Below are positions 35,275-47,084 of a stretch of DNA of 64,000 nucleotides, piece after piece; position 1 is the stretch's first letter; each line of letters begins with the position of its first letter. The notes beneath the pieces are model-generated. The model worked only from the letters and a program-made list of their open reading frames with translations, ran no database searches and was not told where the DNA came from. The stretch is from Lepidurus packardi (Eukaryota; Arthropoda; Branchiopoda; Notostraca; Triopsidae), in assembly GCA_023053545.1 (NCBI GenBank), contig JAKZAN010000001.1, positions 8,204,565 to 8,268,564 on the forward strand. Reading direction: 5' to 3'. A program made the position numbers and the translations under genes.

Positions 35275-38200
35275 TTATTCACTACCCGAGTGTGGTCGAT
35301 CGCCGTCCACGTGTCGACAGGACTGACACGTACGGGAAAAGCTATTTCGCCGCCGAGCACATGACCGGATTAACATTCGTCGAAAGTTTGAGGACATAAA
35401 ACTGCAAATATAGTTAAAGCCGCTCTAATATTGTCGTAGTAGGTAAAGAAAAAGACTCGTACCTGTAGATTATGGGATTTAAGCAGGAGTGGACAAAGGG
35501 GAGAATGTTGAACGCCACACGTAGGTTATAGAATGTTTGGGAGTAGCTTGATAAACCCCATTTTATAAGTGCGTTGAGTATCAGACGTGGTCCCCAGCAG
35601 ATCAGGAATAGAATGACGACTAGAATAAGCATTTTGATGACCTAAAAAGTTTCGATGGGTTAATTTTACGTTTTCCTTCTAAGAGGAGAGTAGCTTACTT
35701 GTTTACGTGCTTGTTTGGCTTCATCACTGCTCCGTTGACTATGTTTGGGAGCAAAACGTGTATTAGTTGGAGTAGGTTGAGCGATTTGAGTTGAATTTGA
35801 AGGTGGATCGGACTCTCCAAAAACCGTGGCTGTTGTGGTTGGAATGGGAATGGTCCATGAGGAACGGTCACTGCTAGGTGTGTTCACTTGATAAACAGAC
35901 GTTCTTGAACTTGAATTTGAGGGTCGTGGGTTTTTGTGTGAAATAAAACTCGCATTACTTGCGCTAGGGTGCGCTTGGGTGACTTTCAGAGGCTGCGGAG
36001 GGACTTGGCAGTTGCTGTTGCTATAATTCCGTGTCATTGCTGATATTTGGATGGTGGATAACCAGAGTTCTTGGATGACTCGTGAGTAGCAAGCTGCCAT
36101 GAGTAATAAAGGGAGTAAGAACATAATTAAGAGCTGGTACATGGCGACTAAGAAGCCAGGACTGGTTCCTGAGTCTTTGCCAGGTGAATCATCGACGTCC
36201 AAACAGTAATGGACAGCAACACAGGTAGTTTTGTCGTAGTAAACGTACGTAAAGCGGTCCTGGAAGATTACGTAATCACATTAATAACTCCGAGAGGCCT
36301 TTTAGAGGATTTTTATACTCGCGTTAGAACCACGGGCCCTGTGAGAATGAGCGCAATGGCCCATACAGCGAATAAAGCTCGGCGGCAGTTACGGATCGTA
36401 CAGAATGAGCGTGAACGCATTGGATAGACAATGACAATGTACCTAAGAAGAAAGTTTGTAAAGAGTGCAGGCTGTGCAGTCAAGTTTCATTTTCTCTTTT
36501 GATTAGCAAAATCTAGAAGAGATACAACACATTAAGGAGACATCATCAATACATACTAGAGTAATTAATATGTTTCTAATCTATTAAGAGGAATTGACGC
36601 AAAGAAAAGGTTCTATTCATGCATGGAATTGAAAAGTAAAGTTCTTAGCTTTGAGGGAGTTGTTTTTTTCGTTTATTTTTTACGCTTTTTACCTTTCGAG
36701 ACTAACGGCGGTTAAATTGAGAACTGAAGCTACAGCAGAAAGCATTTCCACATAGGCTTGCAATTTACATAACGATCCTCGACGGGCCCAAGTGTTGACG
36801 AAATAGCCGAGCGTCTCCAATGGTGTGCAGATTAGCAATAGAAGAATATCTGCAACCGCCAGACTTACTAAAAACATACTAAAAAGGAAGGACGCTTAGC
36901 TCCGGCCTTTTTTTACTATCAATGAAAATTTCAAGTGGTTAATCTCTTCATATTGAGGGACTCTTCACCAGAGCGACATTGTAAGTCGACAGTTGTAAAA
37001 ATAATCGTAAGATAAGTGGGGTTTACTACAAATACAGCTATCTTGGCATGGTTTAAAGTTATTTCTTAAATTGTATATTGTAGCATAAAGTGTGAGATAC
37101 AAAAAAAGGAGAATCTAAACATGTATCCTTAAATATAAGTAAACCCACGCAAGACAATGAAAATGAGAGCCTTTTGGATGATGAAAGTGAATGTGTTCTG
37201 TTCTTTTTTTCGCAAGAATGAACAGCGCTCCTGCTAAGAGTGAATGAAAAATCGAGTCTCGATGAGCAGTTCTGCTTTTATTGTAGGTTTTACTAACTAG
37301 GATTAATAAATTTTTTACAGTTCTGTACTTTTTCGTTTAAATCATCTTTAATAGGTATATTTGTCTTATCATGGATCAATTTTCTGTTCCCTACTCACGC
37401 AGTTTATGTAATTTCTTAGCTTAATATTTTAAAGTGTTAATATTTTATGTGTTAATATTTTTATAATATTGTATGTGTTAAAGTCGCCTTAAACAGATTT
37501 ACAGGTGTAACTTGTTTTAATGCATGTTGTCGACGCTTTGATTCTCCAATACTTCCAGATGTGCATAAATACTAAGCACCGCGTCTAAGTAGTTTAGCTT
37601 GAGTTTCAAAGCGGAAGGCAGAAATACAATAGGATTTTCACTTTGAATTCCGTGTATCTATGGGAACTCAAAGCTCTTTACAGCTTGCATGCCAAAGGTG
37701 CTGCAGTATGTCTGAATTTTCACTCGAGATCCATTGGAGTGCTTGTGGCTTTGGCTTGTTTAGTTGTTGATCCGTGCCTTTGCCTAGAACAGAGACATAA
37801 AGCTACCACATTTCATTTCGTTGCTGTGGCTTTATAAACACTCCGCCGCCGCTTTAGCGATTACCAAAAAAATTTTATAACTTCAGCTTGCTACCCGTAA
37901 CTCCTTCAACGGGCCAAAACCGTGATCCGAGTCGCGAATTGGGTGATATAACTTCCATAGTTAGTGCATTTCTGCTGACAGGAGAAATTGGCGGGAACCA
38001 AATAAACGGATGATTATTTACTTCCGAAAAGTAATAATGAATAAGAAAGCAAATATAAAGCTGACTAAAAAAATAGCTCTTTCACGTCTAGAAAGGAAGT
38101 TAGACGGTATAAAGATGAGGACAAAGTAATTACGGTTCCAATTTGCTAACGGAAATAGGCAAAGCTTCCTTGTTCGGGGCTTAAAAATTCGATTCTGCTT

Positions 38201-41200
38201 CGGATGCTAAAAAGGGAGGGAGGTCCATTCTCGCTTCAACTATTATTTGGACTCTTCTTTTCTTCAGCCATTCTCGTCTAGTTATTACCGAGGACTTTAG
38301 GTTCCATTTGAGAGCTTTTTGGACGCATTCGCTCAGCACGGTCATCGAAGCATTCAACGTTAAATTTCGACGCAGAGAGGAGGAGTTTCTAGCATTCTTT
38401 CAACGACCATTGAGTCCCGGCGAAACTGAAGAGCATACAATGCTGGAGAACAAAGCAGGCGTGTGATACTGTTATGCCACGAAAGAGAGAAACACGCCTG
38501 GGAAAATTTATACAAGTTTTAAAACGCAGCAATGCTCAGAGGTAAGTTCGTCGGTGTTGTAGCCGGGAAGGTGCAAAAAGAGCAAAGATGGCTGTTGTGG
38601 CTTTATAAGTGGCTTATATAATATATCAACGGATATGCAAGCGTAGAAGAAGAAAAAATATTTCCCCCTTTTTTGGGTTGCTTCGAATCCCTGCTATGGA
38701 AACGATTTTCTTCGTGAGAGATCAAGGCTAAAAGGTCTGGTTTGACGTGTACTCTTCTGATTCCTCAAACCAAAATGGTTTTGTGAAAAATCCTGTTCCT
38801 AAAGTCTGACTTAACCTCTTGAACTTCTGCTCAAAAAAAGTGAAATCGATTATGTAAAAGATGAACAGAAAGACAATAAGGAAGTGCAAGTGTGCGGTAC
38901 TGAAACGGTTGTCGTCACAACCATTGAAGAGAGGAATACATTTAAAGTTGTATAAGCTTGTAGTACGTTACCATGACAAACCACTCCCGTTGTGGAATTG
39001 AACCAAATGTATTGTTGATTGAAAGCGATAAGTTTCAGTTTGTTTGGATCATTTCTTTTTTCATAAAATAAATTGTTAGAGATCAGCCAAGCGTTCGGTA
39101 GTCTGCTTTTACTTTTCGGGTAGGAGCAGTTGATTATAATATGAAAGCGATTAAATATAGACGGATGACTATAAACCATGAATTCATGGGGGGGGGGGGG
39201 GGGGGGCTGGGGACGAGTCCGGAATTCCTAATGAATCCTGCGTTGGTTTTTGTGTGCAGGCCAATAATGCTTTTTTATGACGGAGTAATCGAAAGCGAAG
39301 CATCGTTCAGTCACGTTGTGAATTGCTCTCCCCTTCTGTGGGGGCGAAAATACAGTTATTGAAGGTTGGAATAATCACGAAGAAAGATTGACGGGACTTC
39401 AATATTACAATCTTTGTAGTCTGTAAAAGCCGGCCATTTAAGAAAAAAAAAGGTTTAAGAAGTAGTAAACGCCTAGGGCGAAATGGAAGTGTTTATTGCT
39501 TCATTTTCTTTAGTATTCATCAGTAGTTTGTATGTTGGTCTTGGAATCAGTAATCTTCCTGAAAAGAGAAACGCATAGATTTCCTTTCTTCCGGTTTATC
39601 TCAATGGCTACATGAATCGGTGCCAAAAGCCGCAGCTAAACGTTCTTGCCAACGTTTCTTAACGGTCTGGTGTCACGTTGCGAGGAAACGAAAAAAGGAA
39701 AAAAAATTTCTGTCAAACTAGTTTTTATTATGCTTTCCAAGTCTTGACTTTATGCAAGTTTAAGCAATTATTTTCAAGCTGTTGGTTGTCTGTGGTTGTC
39801 CTTTTTAGTTAAGTACAGAGGAGGAAGAAATCGAATTTCTTTTAGTTGCAAATAGTGTCGCCTGTTGAAGCAATATGGGATTTATAGTTCGACTACCTGT
39901 AGTGTTAGATATAAACAGTAAATTGGCGGGAGATTCGAAAGTTTTAATAAATTGAATGATTCGTCTGTCAATTTGACCCTTAAGTTACAATGACAGCTTT
40001 GCTCCGTCAAGGGACCGGTGTTCGTGCGTTAGCAATTGGAACATATACCTTGGGATGCTATGTTGTACTATTCGCAATTCGCAGTACAATTCTCTTACTA
40101 GGGGCATGCTTTACAGTATTTTTGCGTCTGCAATGTCAGGTTGAAAGCTTATGCCCTAAGGCGCTGAATAAACTCAAGAGGTTCTTTATCGCGGCAGTAA
40201 TTACTTATAAAAAATCTACAAGAAACACAAAGTGAAACACAGGGAGGTAAGTTTTTTTTTCTCTGTGTGAATTTTTCTAGTAAAGTGAACTTGCAAATAC
40301 TATAACTTCCTGCTTCCAAGCATGTAAGGTCCTCGTATGCAACGCGAAAAGTCGATTAAAATACTTTACTGAAAGAACCGACTTGTCTGATCTTCAAAGT
40401 TGAACTACATACCATACTTGTCAAACTCATTTGAAACTAAAGTTGTCAAAGTATAATCCATTCTATATAGACGTCAATTGAAACCTTAGCGAGCTACTGC
40501 TTTATCACTAACAAGGTCTTTCTCACAACAAATACCTGTTTTGCCAAACCATGGAAGAATTTTTAAAAAATAAGATGGAGTACGTGGCTCTTATGTGTAC
40601 ACCTCTAACCAAACACAAGACATAGATATCTCTTTTTGGTTCTAGTTTGTGGCTGTTGATGGCTAAAAAAAGAAATGTAGAAATGGATATATCGTTCTAC
40701 GGATCGTTTCTAAAAGTAGTCGCTAAGGCACTTTTCGGCTTATCGCCACACGTGCGAAAATGAAAGTGTTACCGTGTTTGATAGTAAGCTCAGAAAAAAG
40801 CGTTTCAGAGAAGAACTCTCTTTAAGATCTTCTCTTTAACAAGTACATTTACCCCAGAAAGTAATGCCGCGTATCGCATTGATGGGAATTACATGTCCAA
40901 AGGTTTCACGCGTTACCAACAGTGGAGAAGAATAACAGTGAAGAGATAGTACAACTCTTGGGTTGTACGTTTTAAGCTCATTTAGTTCAGCAGGCTACGA
41001 ATTCACGAAAAATTCTGTCTCCCTTTCTCGCCGGACGAGACAAGGGGGACGAGGGCATTCGAGTTTATACGACATTTTTACTGCTTTCCGCATGTGGAGA
41101 AGGAGAACGGAACAAGAGTAGACTATATACCATCCCATCAAACAGAAGCCTTATTAGAGAAGCTCTTTCGGGCTTTTCCCGGAGGCTTTCTTGTTTACTA

Positions 41201-41931
41201 TATCACACTGTTGCTCCCAAAGCGACCTGATCGGACCAAATAAAAAAAATAAGTTTTGACCATTTCCCTTGTGCGGTTAACAGCCAGCAAGACACATATC
41301 CTATTGTTCGTCAAGCTAGAAATTCGATCTGGTTTTGAGTAACTACTTATTGCATTGACTGGCAACCTTCCAATCATTGTAACTTCCGAACTCAACAACG
41401 GTAAACAGTATTCAATTGCCTATCGAGGACAGTTTGTGCTCGCCGGCACAAACGAGCTTGCATATTTCGTTGTCAGCTCGAGTTTCTAGTGTCTGAAAGC
41501 CCAGCTGGAGTGCTCTATTCGCTTAGGTGTTAGATTGCACAATTAAACGCAATAGCGAAACAAAAGAATTGGAAGGTGAAGCTACCCAGTAGAACGTACA
41601 CTTTCTCTTGAGGCCAGTTCTAATTGGATTGGGCAGTTAAGGACTATTTGCTTTACCTGGTTACGGAACGGGAAACCCGATCAGATTCCCTGGTCATTGT
41701 GCCGATGACAACAATATTACCGGCTAAACCAATGAGGAACGTTATGGCATGGGTCGTAGTAATAGGGAAGAATGCAGGATTGCTTATCCATGGTTTAAGC
41801 ATTTCTGCCGAATTGTTCACGTATTTTTTGAGTGCCACGTCGTTAATAACAGGGTCGCAGTACGGGATAACTTCATCTAGATCTGATTCATTGTAATACA
41901 TATCGAATCCTGTAACGTTGATCCACTCCAT
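35275..41931 (-). CDS. Rhodopsin-family (class A) neuropeptide-type GPCR
   Basis: Seven-helix receptor, ligand unknown. Six minus-strand exons (41931-41657, 36878-36693, 36442-36319, 36259-35699, 35641-35463, 35401-35275) give 483 residues. The N-terminal tail carries NVT, NES and NNSA glycosylation sites. TM1 contains GLAGNIVVIGT; TM2 SLAVADILLLLICTPLETL; TM3 ends in the ERY form of DRY (AVSLERYIVIVYPMRS). TM5 is LLIMFLLPLLLMAACYS; TM6 VVILFLICWGPRL; TM7 ends LNPIIYSFMSSNFRRML. An unusually long third intracellular loop (about 120 residues, Ser/Thr/Pro/Asn-rich) lies in exon 4. The C-tail is basic with CARRR and CQSCR, possible palmitoylation sites. The TM2-TM3 region resembles peptide receptors of the CCK/TRH/ghrelin-like groups, but I cannot fix the subfamily. 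Intron 1 is 4.8 kb while the others are under 150 nt. Confidence 0.88.
37420..37490. repeat. Imperfect AT-rich tandem repeat
   Basis: Three imperfect units built on TGTTAATATTTTA of 15-17 bp occur in succession in the GPCR intron, followed by a looser copy. Simple-sequence origin is likely. Confidence 0.6.
39188..39206 (+). repeat. Poly(G) run of 19
   Basis: Nineteen consecutive G residues, flanked by ATTCAT and CTGGGGACGAG. Such runs are rare in a genome with this base composition, can form G-quadruplexes, and are prone to length error in sequencing and assembly. Confidence 0.9.
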
Positions 41932-43985
41932 ATTTTTCTTTTTTAGTCTTACGACTTACGCACTTTCAACTTACAGGCTCCGTTCCAAGGGTGAGCACTG
42001 TGTGACGTAGCGTGGTATCGGAAGTGATCTGTCTCACCCTATGGATGCTGGATGCGGACTAAAGATCAGGGGCGAGAGAGGACGAAGCTCCAAGCGAAAT
42101 CAAGGTACTTTTCGATTCAGATGAAGGGTAAGAGGCCCCATATAGCAGATACCATGGCAGAAACCGCGCAAGTCTATCACGGCATCTGTCCGACTCAAAC
42201 ATCTTTGGCGCAGGAGAAAAGAATGCTGAATCCAGTCCTTTGCGAAAGAGAATAGTAAGATGCGTTTGAAGATTAGAGCAGTCCCGAAGTGCTGCAAGCA
42301 TCGCCGACATTTTAGAAATTGAAAATGCCGAAAGACAGCTTAAGGGGATGAACAAGGGTAGTAAAAGCATTAGATTAGCACACTGCTATAGCTGGTAGAG
42401 ACGATACTGGCAATACGCAATACCTTTCTGCTTTTTCGGGCACCCAGTACAATAGATCGTACAAAGCTAGCAAGGAACAGTTAAACTTTGTGATTGTCCA
42501 GTATTCATCTTCGTAGAAGTTTCAAATGCCGGAAAAATGAGAAACGGAATTGATACCTTGACTTCAAGCGGTCCTGCTTATAAAAAGGTCATGTTCCACT
42601 CTTATCTTTAGGCAATGAAAACGGCGCATGTTAGTGACATGTAGCTGGCCCCATGTTTGTTCTCCCCCCAACGAAACACGTCATTAACCTCGGCGGGCAG
42701 GCCGCATACAAATTAGGGAAACATCTCTATGGGCCGTTCGTCGAGCATCTTTTGCAACCATATAGAGCTGCTCCTATTTGTTGCTGGGCTTAGCCTCGTG
42801 ACATTTCTCTTTGACTTACAAGTCAAGGGTAGAGGTTTCTGACGTATTACTTGAGCTCAAGCTTTCTTAGCCTTGTGTTCTTACTTTAGTCTGGCAGGCT
42901 TGATTAGAATGTGGGTTTTTCTCACTTGTATTTAGTTCAGAGAGTGGATAGTTTTTTTTATTTAAATTTCTTTTGCCCCGCGGAAAAAACTGCTTTTAGC
43001 TAACAATCTTCTTAGAAAAGGGTAGTTTAAAAACAAAAGTAAAAATAATGAGAAGGGAAACATGTTTTGTGAACCTGTAGCACTGTTAGTGTCACTACGA
43101 AATAACTTATTACATAGCACTTGTCAGGAGGACTTTTCGTGTCTTATGTTCAAGCTAGGAATGCATTGGCAGCAGCATATTACATACGAGTCAATACCGT
43201 AACTCGATTTGTTATAGATCAAGATCACAGAGAACGTCGTGATGATTGCCTAGGTGATTCGAGTATATTTTAAGAACTTAGATCTGATTGATGGAAGGAT
43301 TAAAGTGCAATTTCCGTTACTTGGGGAACATTACGGGCTGAGAAGTTAAATTATTTTTTCTTCCAATTTCTTCCAGAAAAGCCCCTCAGGGGAAAAGCAA
43401 TTCAGTGTCGCCTGAAAAGCGTAGGATATAAAAATAGTTTTGCTATCGATTCTACTTAAAGGTATTGTAAAGAAATGTGTGACAAAGCCAACCGAGCACG
43501 TAAGGATATCGTTCATCACACTTCCTGGCGTCGGATTTTGCATGAGTGAGCAGCAAGGTTCCTGTTTGCGGTTTCAGTCAGGCCCCCTACGCTGGCGTGT
43601 ATTTGTCGTATGTATGATCTGACATTACTTGACGGCATCTTTAATGTAAAGCCTTTATTATGCAAAAATAGTTAAATCCGTACAAGTGACTCAAAAGGGA
43701 ATTCCTTAGGATGCGCATGCAGCACTTTCATTTATTCTAGGAAGGGGGGCAATTTCCGAAGTCCATTATGCAAGAAGCAGCCGCAGTCGAGTGGGTTTTT
43801 CCATCGCGTAGCATACAGGAATAAACTTCGCTTCACTTCGGGTGTTGGGTTTGCCTCAGGTTTCCGGCGCCCCTCCTGGCTCCTGTCTTTTCGGAATTAG
43901 CATACGAAGATGCGAAATTGGGGAAAGAAAGAGGAGGAGCGAGTTAAGCAATGTAACTAGAGCTATTGTTTAGCCTACGCTTATC
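41932..43985. other. Intergenic between two divergent genes
   Basis: About 2 kb holding the GPCR 5' flank and the upstream region of the secreted-protein gene. Open frames here are short and without domains. Non-coding 5' exons of the GPCR may lie here but cannot be identified. Confidence 0.4.
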
Positions 43986-43992
43986 TATATAA
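43986..43992 (+). promoter_or_regulatory. TATA box of the Pro/Thr-rich secreted protein gene
   Basis: TATATAA lies 128 bp upstream of the proposed start codon at 44114. Transcription would begin near 44016, close to CCAAGACGCACAG. Confidence 0.5.
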
Positions 43993-44113
43993 CAGGTTCT
44001 CTCATGTCCAAGACGCACAGATCGAAAGACCGCGGTACTGTCGTGTAGACTTAAGAAGCTTTTGGTGTTTCCTTGGTTAACATTAATCTGCACTAGGAAT
44101 CATCCCCCACAAT

Positions 44114-45600
44114 ATGGTAAGTTTTCCTTACTCATTAATAGAACGGAAATACGTAAGCAGCATGCGGGATGTTGATTGATCCAAGATCACTTTTCATGTA
44201 TCTTACAGGCTGTTTTCATCCTCATTGTCATTTTCTGTTTTCTTTAGGTTACTTAAAGGGCCTTTAAAGTTTATGTTTTGCTACAAGAGATTTTAAATAT
44301 AAGCAGTAACTTGATAATTTTCCTCAACATGCTACGCAAGTTTGGCCTTCAATTTAAGTAGCTAAGATTGTAGACCAGATCGAGTTAACGCTTTTCAAAA
44401 GAAGGCTCGTAGCAAGGCAAGTTACGCGTTTATATTAAGTTTGGCTTGTTGCCCTGAACGCAACCGAAGTTTTTAGTGGCTCGTCAAGCGCGTTGCTTTT
44501 GGCGGTTGTAAAGTAAAACCTGCCAGAACCACGTTGGCCATAAAACCCAGCCCTTTATCTATCGTAAATAAAACTGCTCCTTGAACTTTACCTTACTAAG
44601 AAGATACCCGAAAAGCACAAGTTAGCAATTTACACACATTTCTTCTTTTTAGATGCACGCCGGGATTCGTTCGACCCTAGTTTACTGTGCAGTTATTATC
44701 GCATTGGCTGACGCTTCCTCTTACCACCGGCCAGGCGATACTTACCCACGACCACCACCGGCTCCTGGTAGCCCTAACCCTGGTGCTCCAAATCAGGGTT
44801 CGTCAGTTCAAGGGGCTATGAACAATAACGAAAATGGTGTCTTCTTGAGAATACCATCACCAACTCCAGCATATTATCCCACGTACAGTCGGTTTCCTTT
44901 AGCTCCGTTTCCACAGATTCCCCAATTCCCCTCAACTAAGAGGGTGGATTCCGTTGGCGCTAACACGTGGTCTTGGGACTGGAGCGGAATCGATGGCGTG
45001 AAGATCGTGAATTATCAACCACCTTCGTTACGTTGGGGACCATCAGGGATCAGGAGGGACTCGTTTACACAAGGAAATCCTATCTATATACAACGACCCT
45101 CGTATGTTCCATCGGTTCACTTGGCTGTACCCGACAGAAAAGTAATATCGTGTAATCATGTTTTGCCTAGTAATTGGTATCCATTTCTTCATTTTCCTTG
45201 TTGCAGCCCGATCAAACATTTAGACCCACCTCTCCCTACTCCGCATGATCCCCCCACCAAGAAGACTAACCCTACGATTACTCCTGGACCGAAAACTAGC
45301 ACTCGTACGAGGACAACACGACCGTCTTATTCGGAGCAGCAGACAACAGAGAATGATTCAAAGGGGGGTTATTTATCCATGGCTACATCTCCAGCTACGA
45401 TAACTACAACCGAATTTTCGACACCTGAGATAATTAACAATATGATAAACGATTACTACGACGAAACGACGTTAGCAGCAGTTGACTTACCTTTGCAAAC
45501 ATCGGAAATAGAATTAAATCCTACAACGACCAGAAAGACTACTGAGATGGACTATTACGATGATTACGACGAGCATGTACCCACACCTGACCCTGAATAG
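44114..45600 (+). CDS. Secreted Pro/Thr-rich protein, unknown function
   Basis: Proposed exons are 44114-44116 (only ATG, directly before a GTAAGT donor), 44653-45101 and 45207-45600, giving 281 residues. If the first exon is not coding, translation can begin at the second ATG (44653). The N-terminus MHAGIRSTLVYCAVIIALADASS is a signal peptide. The mature part is Pro/Gly/Asn-rich (PRPPPAPGSPNPGAPNQG), then Thr-rich (TSTRTRTTRPS, TTTEFSTPE), ending in an acidic Tyr-rich tail (MDYYDDYDEHVPTPDPE). The 105 nt intron (GTATGT donor) has no stop and keeps frame, so a retained form would add 35 residues. Composition suggests an extracellular matrix, cuticle or mucin-like protein. No domain is recognised. 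Confidence 0.75.
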
Positions 45601-46605
45601 CGTGAACTTACATTGGTGATTCATGCTAACCTTGAATCGAAAACCATATGGATTTATTTTTGTTTACTTTATATAGTACGCTTTAGTAAATAGAAGTATA
45701 TCACAAGATTTATATGTATCGTGCTGTGAAAATTACTTGGTAGCTTGCTTAAAAGGTTTATTGGTGGAGACAGCCACAACTTGAGGTTTAAAGTAATAAA
45801 GTAAATCGAAATGGTAACAATTTAAGCCTTAAAAAAACAAAGTTTGCCTGAATATGGCAACGAAAACTTTGCGAAAGTGTTGGTTAAAGGCAGTTGGGTT
45901 GACTAAGAAAGCTGTCTAAAGCGGGTCCACAGGATGCACAGTTTTCTTTCTTTTGGCCAGGACATATGTTTAGGATTTACCTTGTCGATCGATGCTCATA
46001 GATCCCCAGATGAGAATTCGCAGCACGCAACTTCCATCACGCGTCACCGAACAGTATTCTCATTTGTTATTAAAGCTTGGCAATCTCTTTCATGAGGTGT
46101 TAGGTAATACCCTCGAGTGATTGACAAGCAGAGGCCTTTCTTACTCTATAGTATGCCATGGATTATGTTTAGGATTTACTTTATATTATATTTACCTTAT
46201 ATTTACTTTATCCTGAACAACATTCGTCTGGAATAAAAACAATCTTCGGCCAAATCCCCTTATACATATCCAAATCAGACTCCAGAAACTACGAACAGCC
46301 TTTTGTTTGGAAGGCTAATTTGTTTTTTTTTTCCAAGTGTATATGTCTTTTCTCAATAAGGGTAAAAAAGTACCACTGATCTCACCGAAACGAGAAATTT
46401 CGTCGCCGATCGAAAATTCAGATCATCAAACAAATAGTTTCAAAAGAAGATAGTAGAGGCGCTAGTAGTATCATTGACGTCTGCACGTTTTGCATTACAT
46501 CAGCTGGAGAGATCTGCTTCATTGTGTTGTATATTTATTTCAAGGGAAATAAGCGTGACTAATGCATTAATCAGTTGGGAAATTGTAGTGGCTTTTAGCG
46601 TGAAC
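45601..46605. other. Intergenic upstream of POLR3K
   Basis: AT-rich. Contains two copies of the short string TATGTTTAGGATTTAC (near 45967 and 46165). No exon supported. A splice-acceptor-like TTTTAG lies 9-14 bp before the POLR3K start. Confidence 0.4.
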
Positions 46606-47005
46606 ATGTTAATGTTTTGTCCTACTTGCTCGAACCTTCTGGAAGTGCAAGAAGGCCGAGTTTCGTACAGATTAGTGTGCAGCACATGCCCTTACGTGCA
46701 TAACATAACTCATGCGATCACTAGCAAAACCTATCCCAAATTAAAGGTAGCGTAACACTCATACACTAATGTATTCGTTTTTTGGATCTTTATTCATACC
46801 CTGTACTTTCTTCACGCAGGAAGTGGACGACGTTCTTGGCGGTGCTGCCGCATGGGAAAATGTAGATGCAACGGATGTTCCTTGTCTTAAATGTGATCAC
46901 GGTCGTGCATTTTTCATGCAAATTCAAACCCGTTCAGCTGACGAACCCATGACGACATTCTACAAGTGTTGCAACATGCAGTGTGGTCATCGTTGGAGGG
47001 ATTAA
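46606..47005 (+). CDS. POLR3K: RNA polymerase III subunit RPC10 (C11-type, TFIIS-like)
   Basis: Smallest zinc-ribbon subunit of RNA polymerase III, needed for RNA cleavage, termination and reinitiation. Exons 46606-46746 and 46820-47005 give 108 residues, exactly the vertebrate length. The N-terminal ribbon reads MFCPTCSNLL...CSTCPYVHN. The linker KEVDDVLGGAAAWENVD is almost unchanged from human. The C-terminal TFIIS-like ribbon has CLKCDH, the catalytic-loop motif QTRSADEPMTTFYKCCN, and ends CGHRWRD. The start MLMFCP aligns with human MLLFCP. An AATAAA lies at 47027, only 22 bp after the stop and 53 bp before the next start codon. Confidence 0.97.
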
Positions 47006-47084
47006 GAGAAAAAAGAAGCTACATCCAATAAAAATCTCTTAGACCAAACCATTCTTAGAATTTGGCACAATTTTGCGTGGACGC

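Larger units (their letters stand above)
36879..41656 (-). other. 4.8 kb first intron of the GPCR gene
   Basis: Separates the exon for the extracellular tail and TM1 from the rest. It is AT-rich with a three-unit imperfect repeat at 37420-37490 and a 19-base G run at 39188-39206. A small plus-strand frame at 39990-40235 is probably chance. I found no nested gene with recognisable domains. An intron this large in such a compact region may hold enhancers. Confidence 0.6.

Noticed and set aside
39990..40235. 81-residue plus-strand frame with hydrophobic stretches inside the GPCR intron
   Set aside because: No homologue recognised, no promoter or polyadenylation context, and random frames of this size are common. 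Kept as unproven.
42052..42370. Overlapping open frames on both strands upstream of the GPCR
   Set aside because: Short, without domains or splice sites that join the GPCR frame. Could contain UTR exons but no coding claim is supported.
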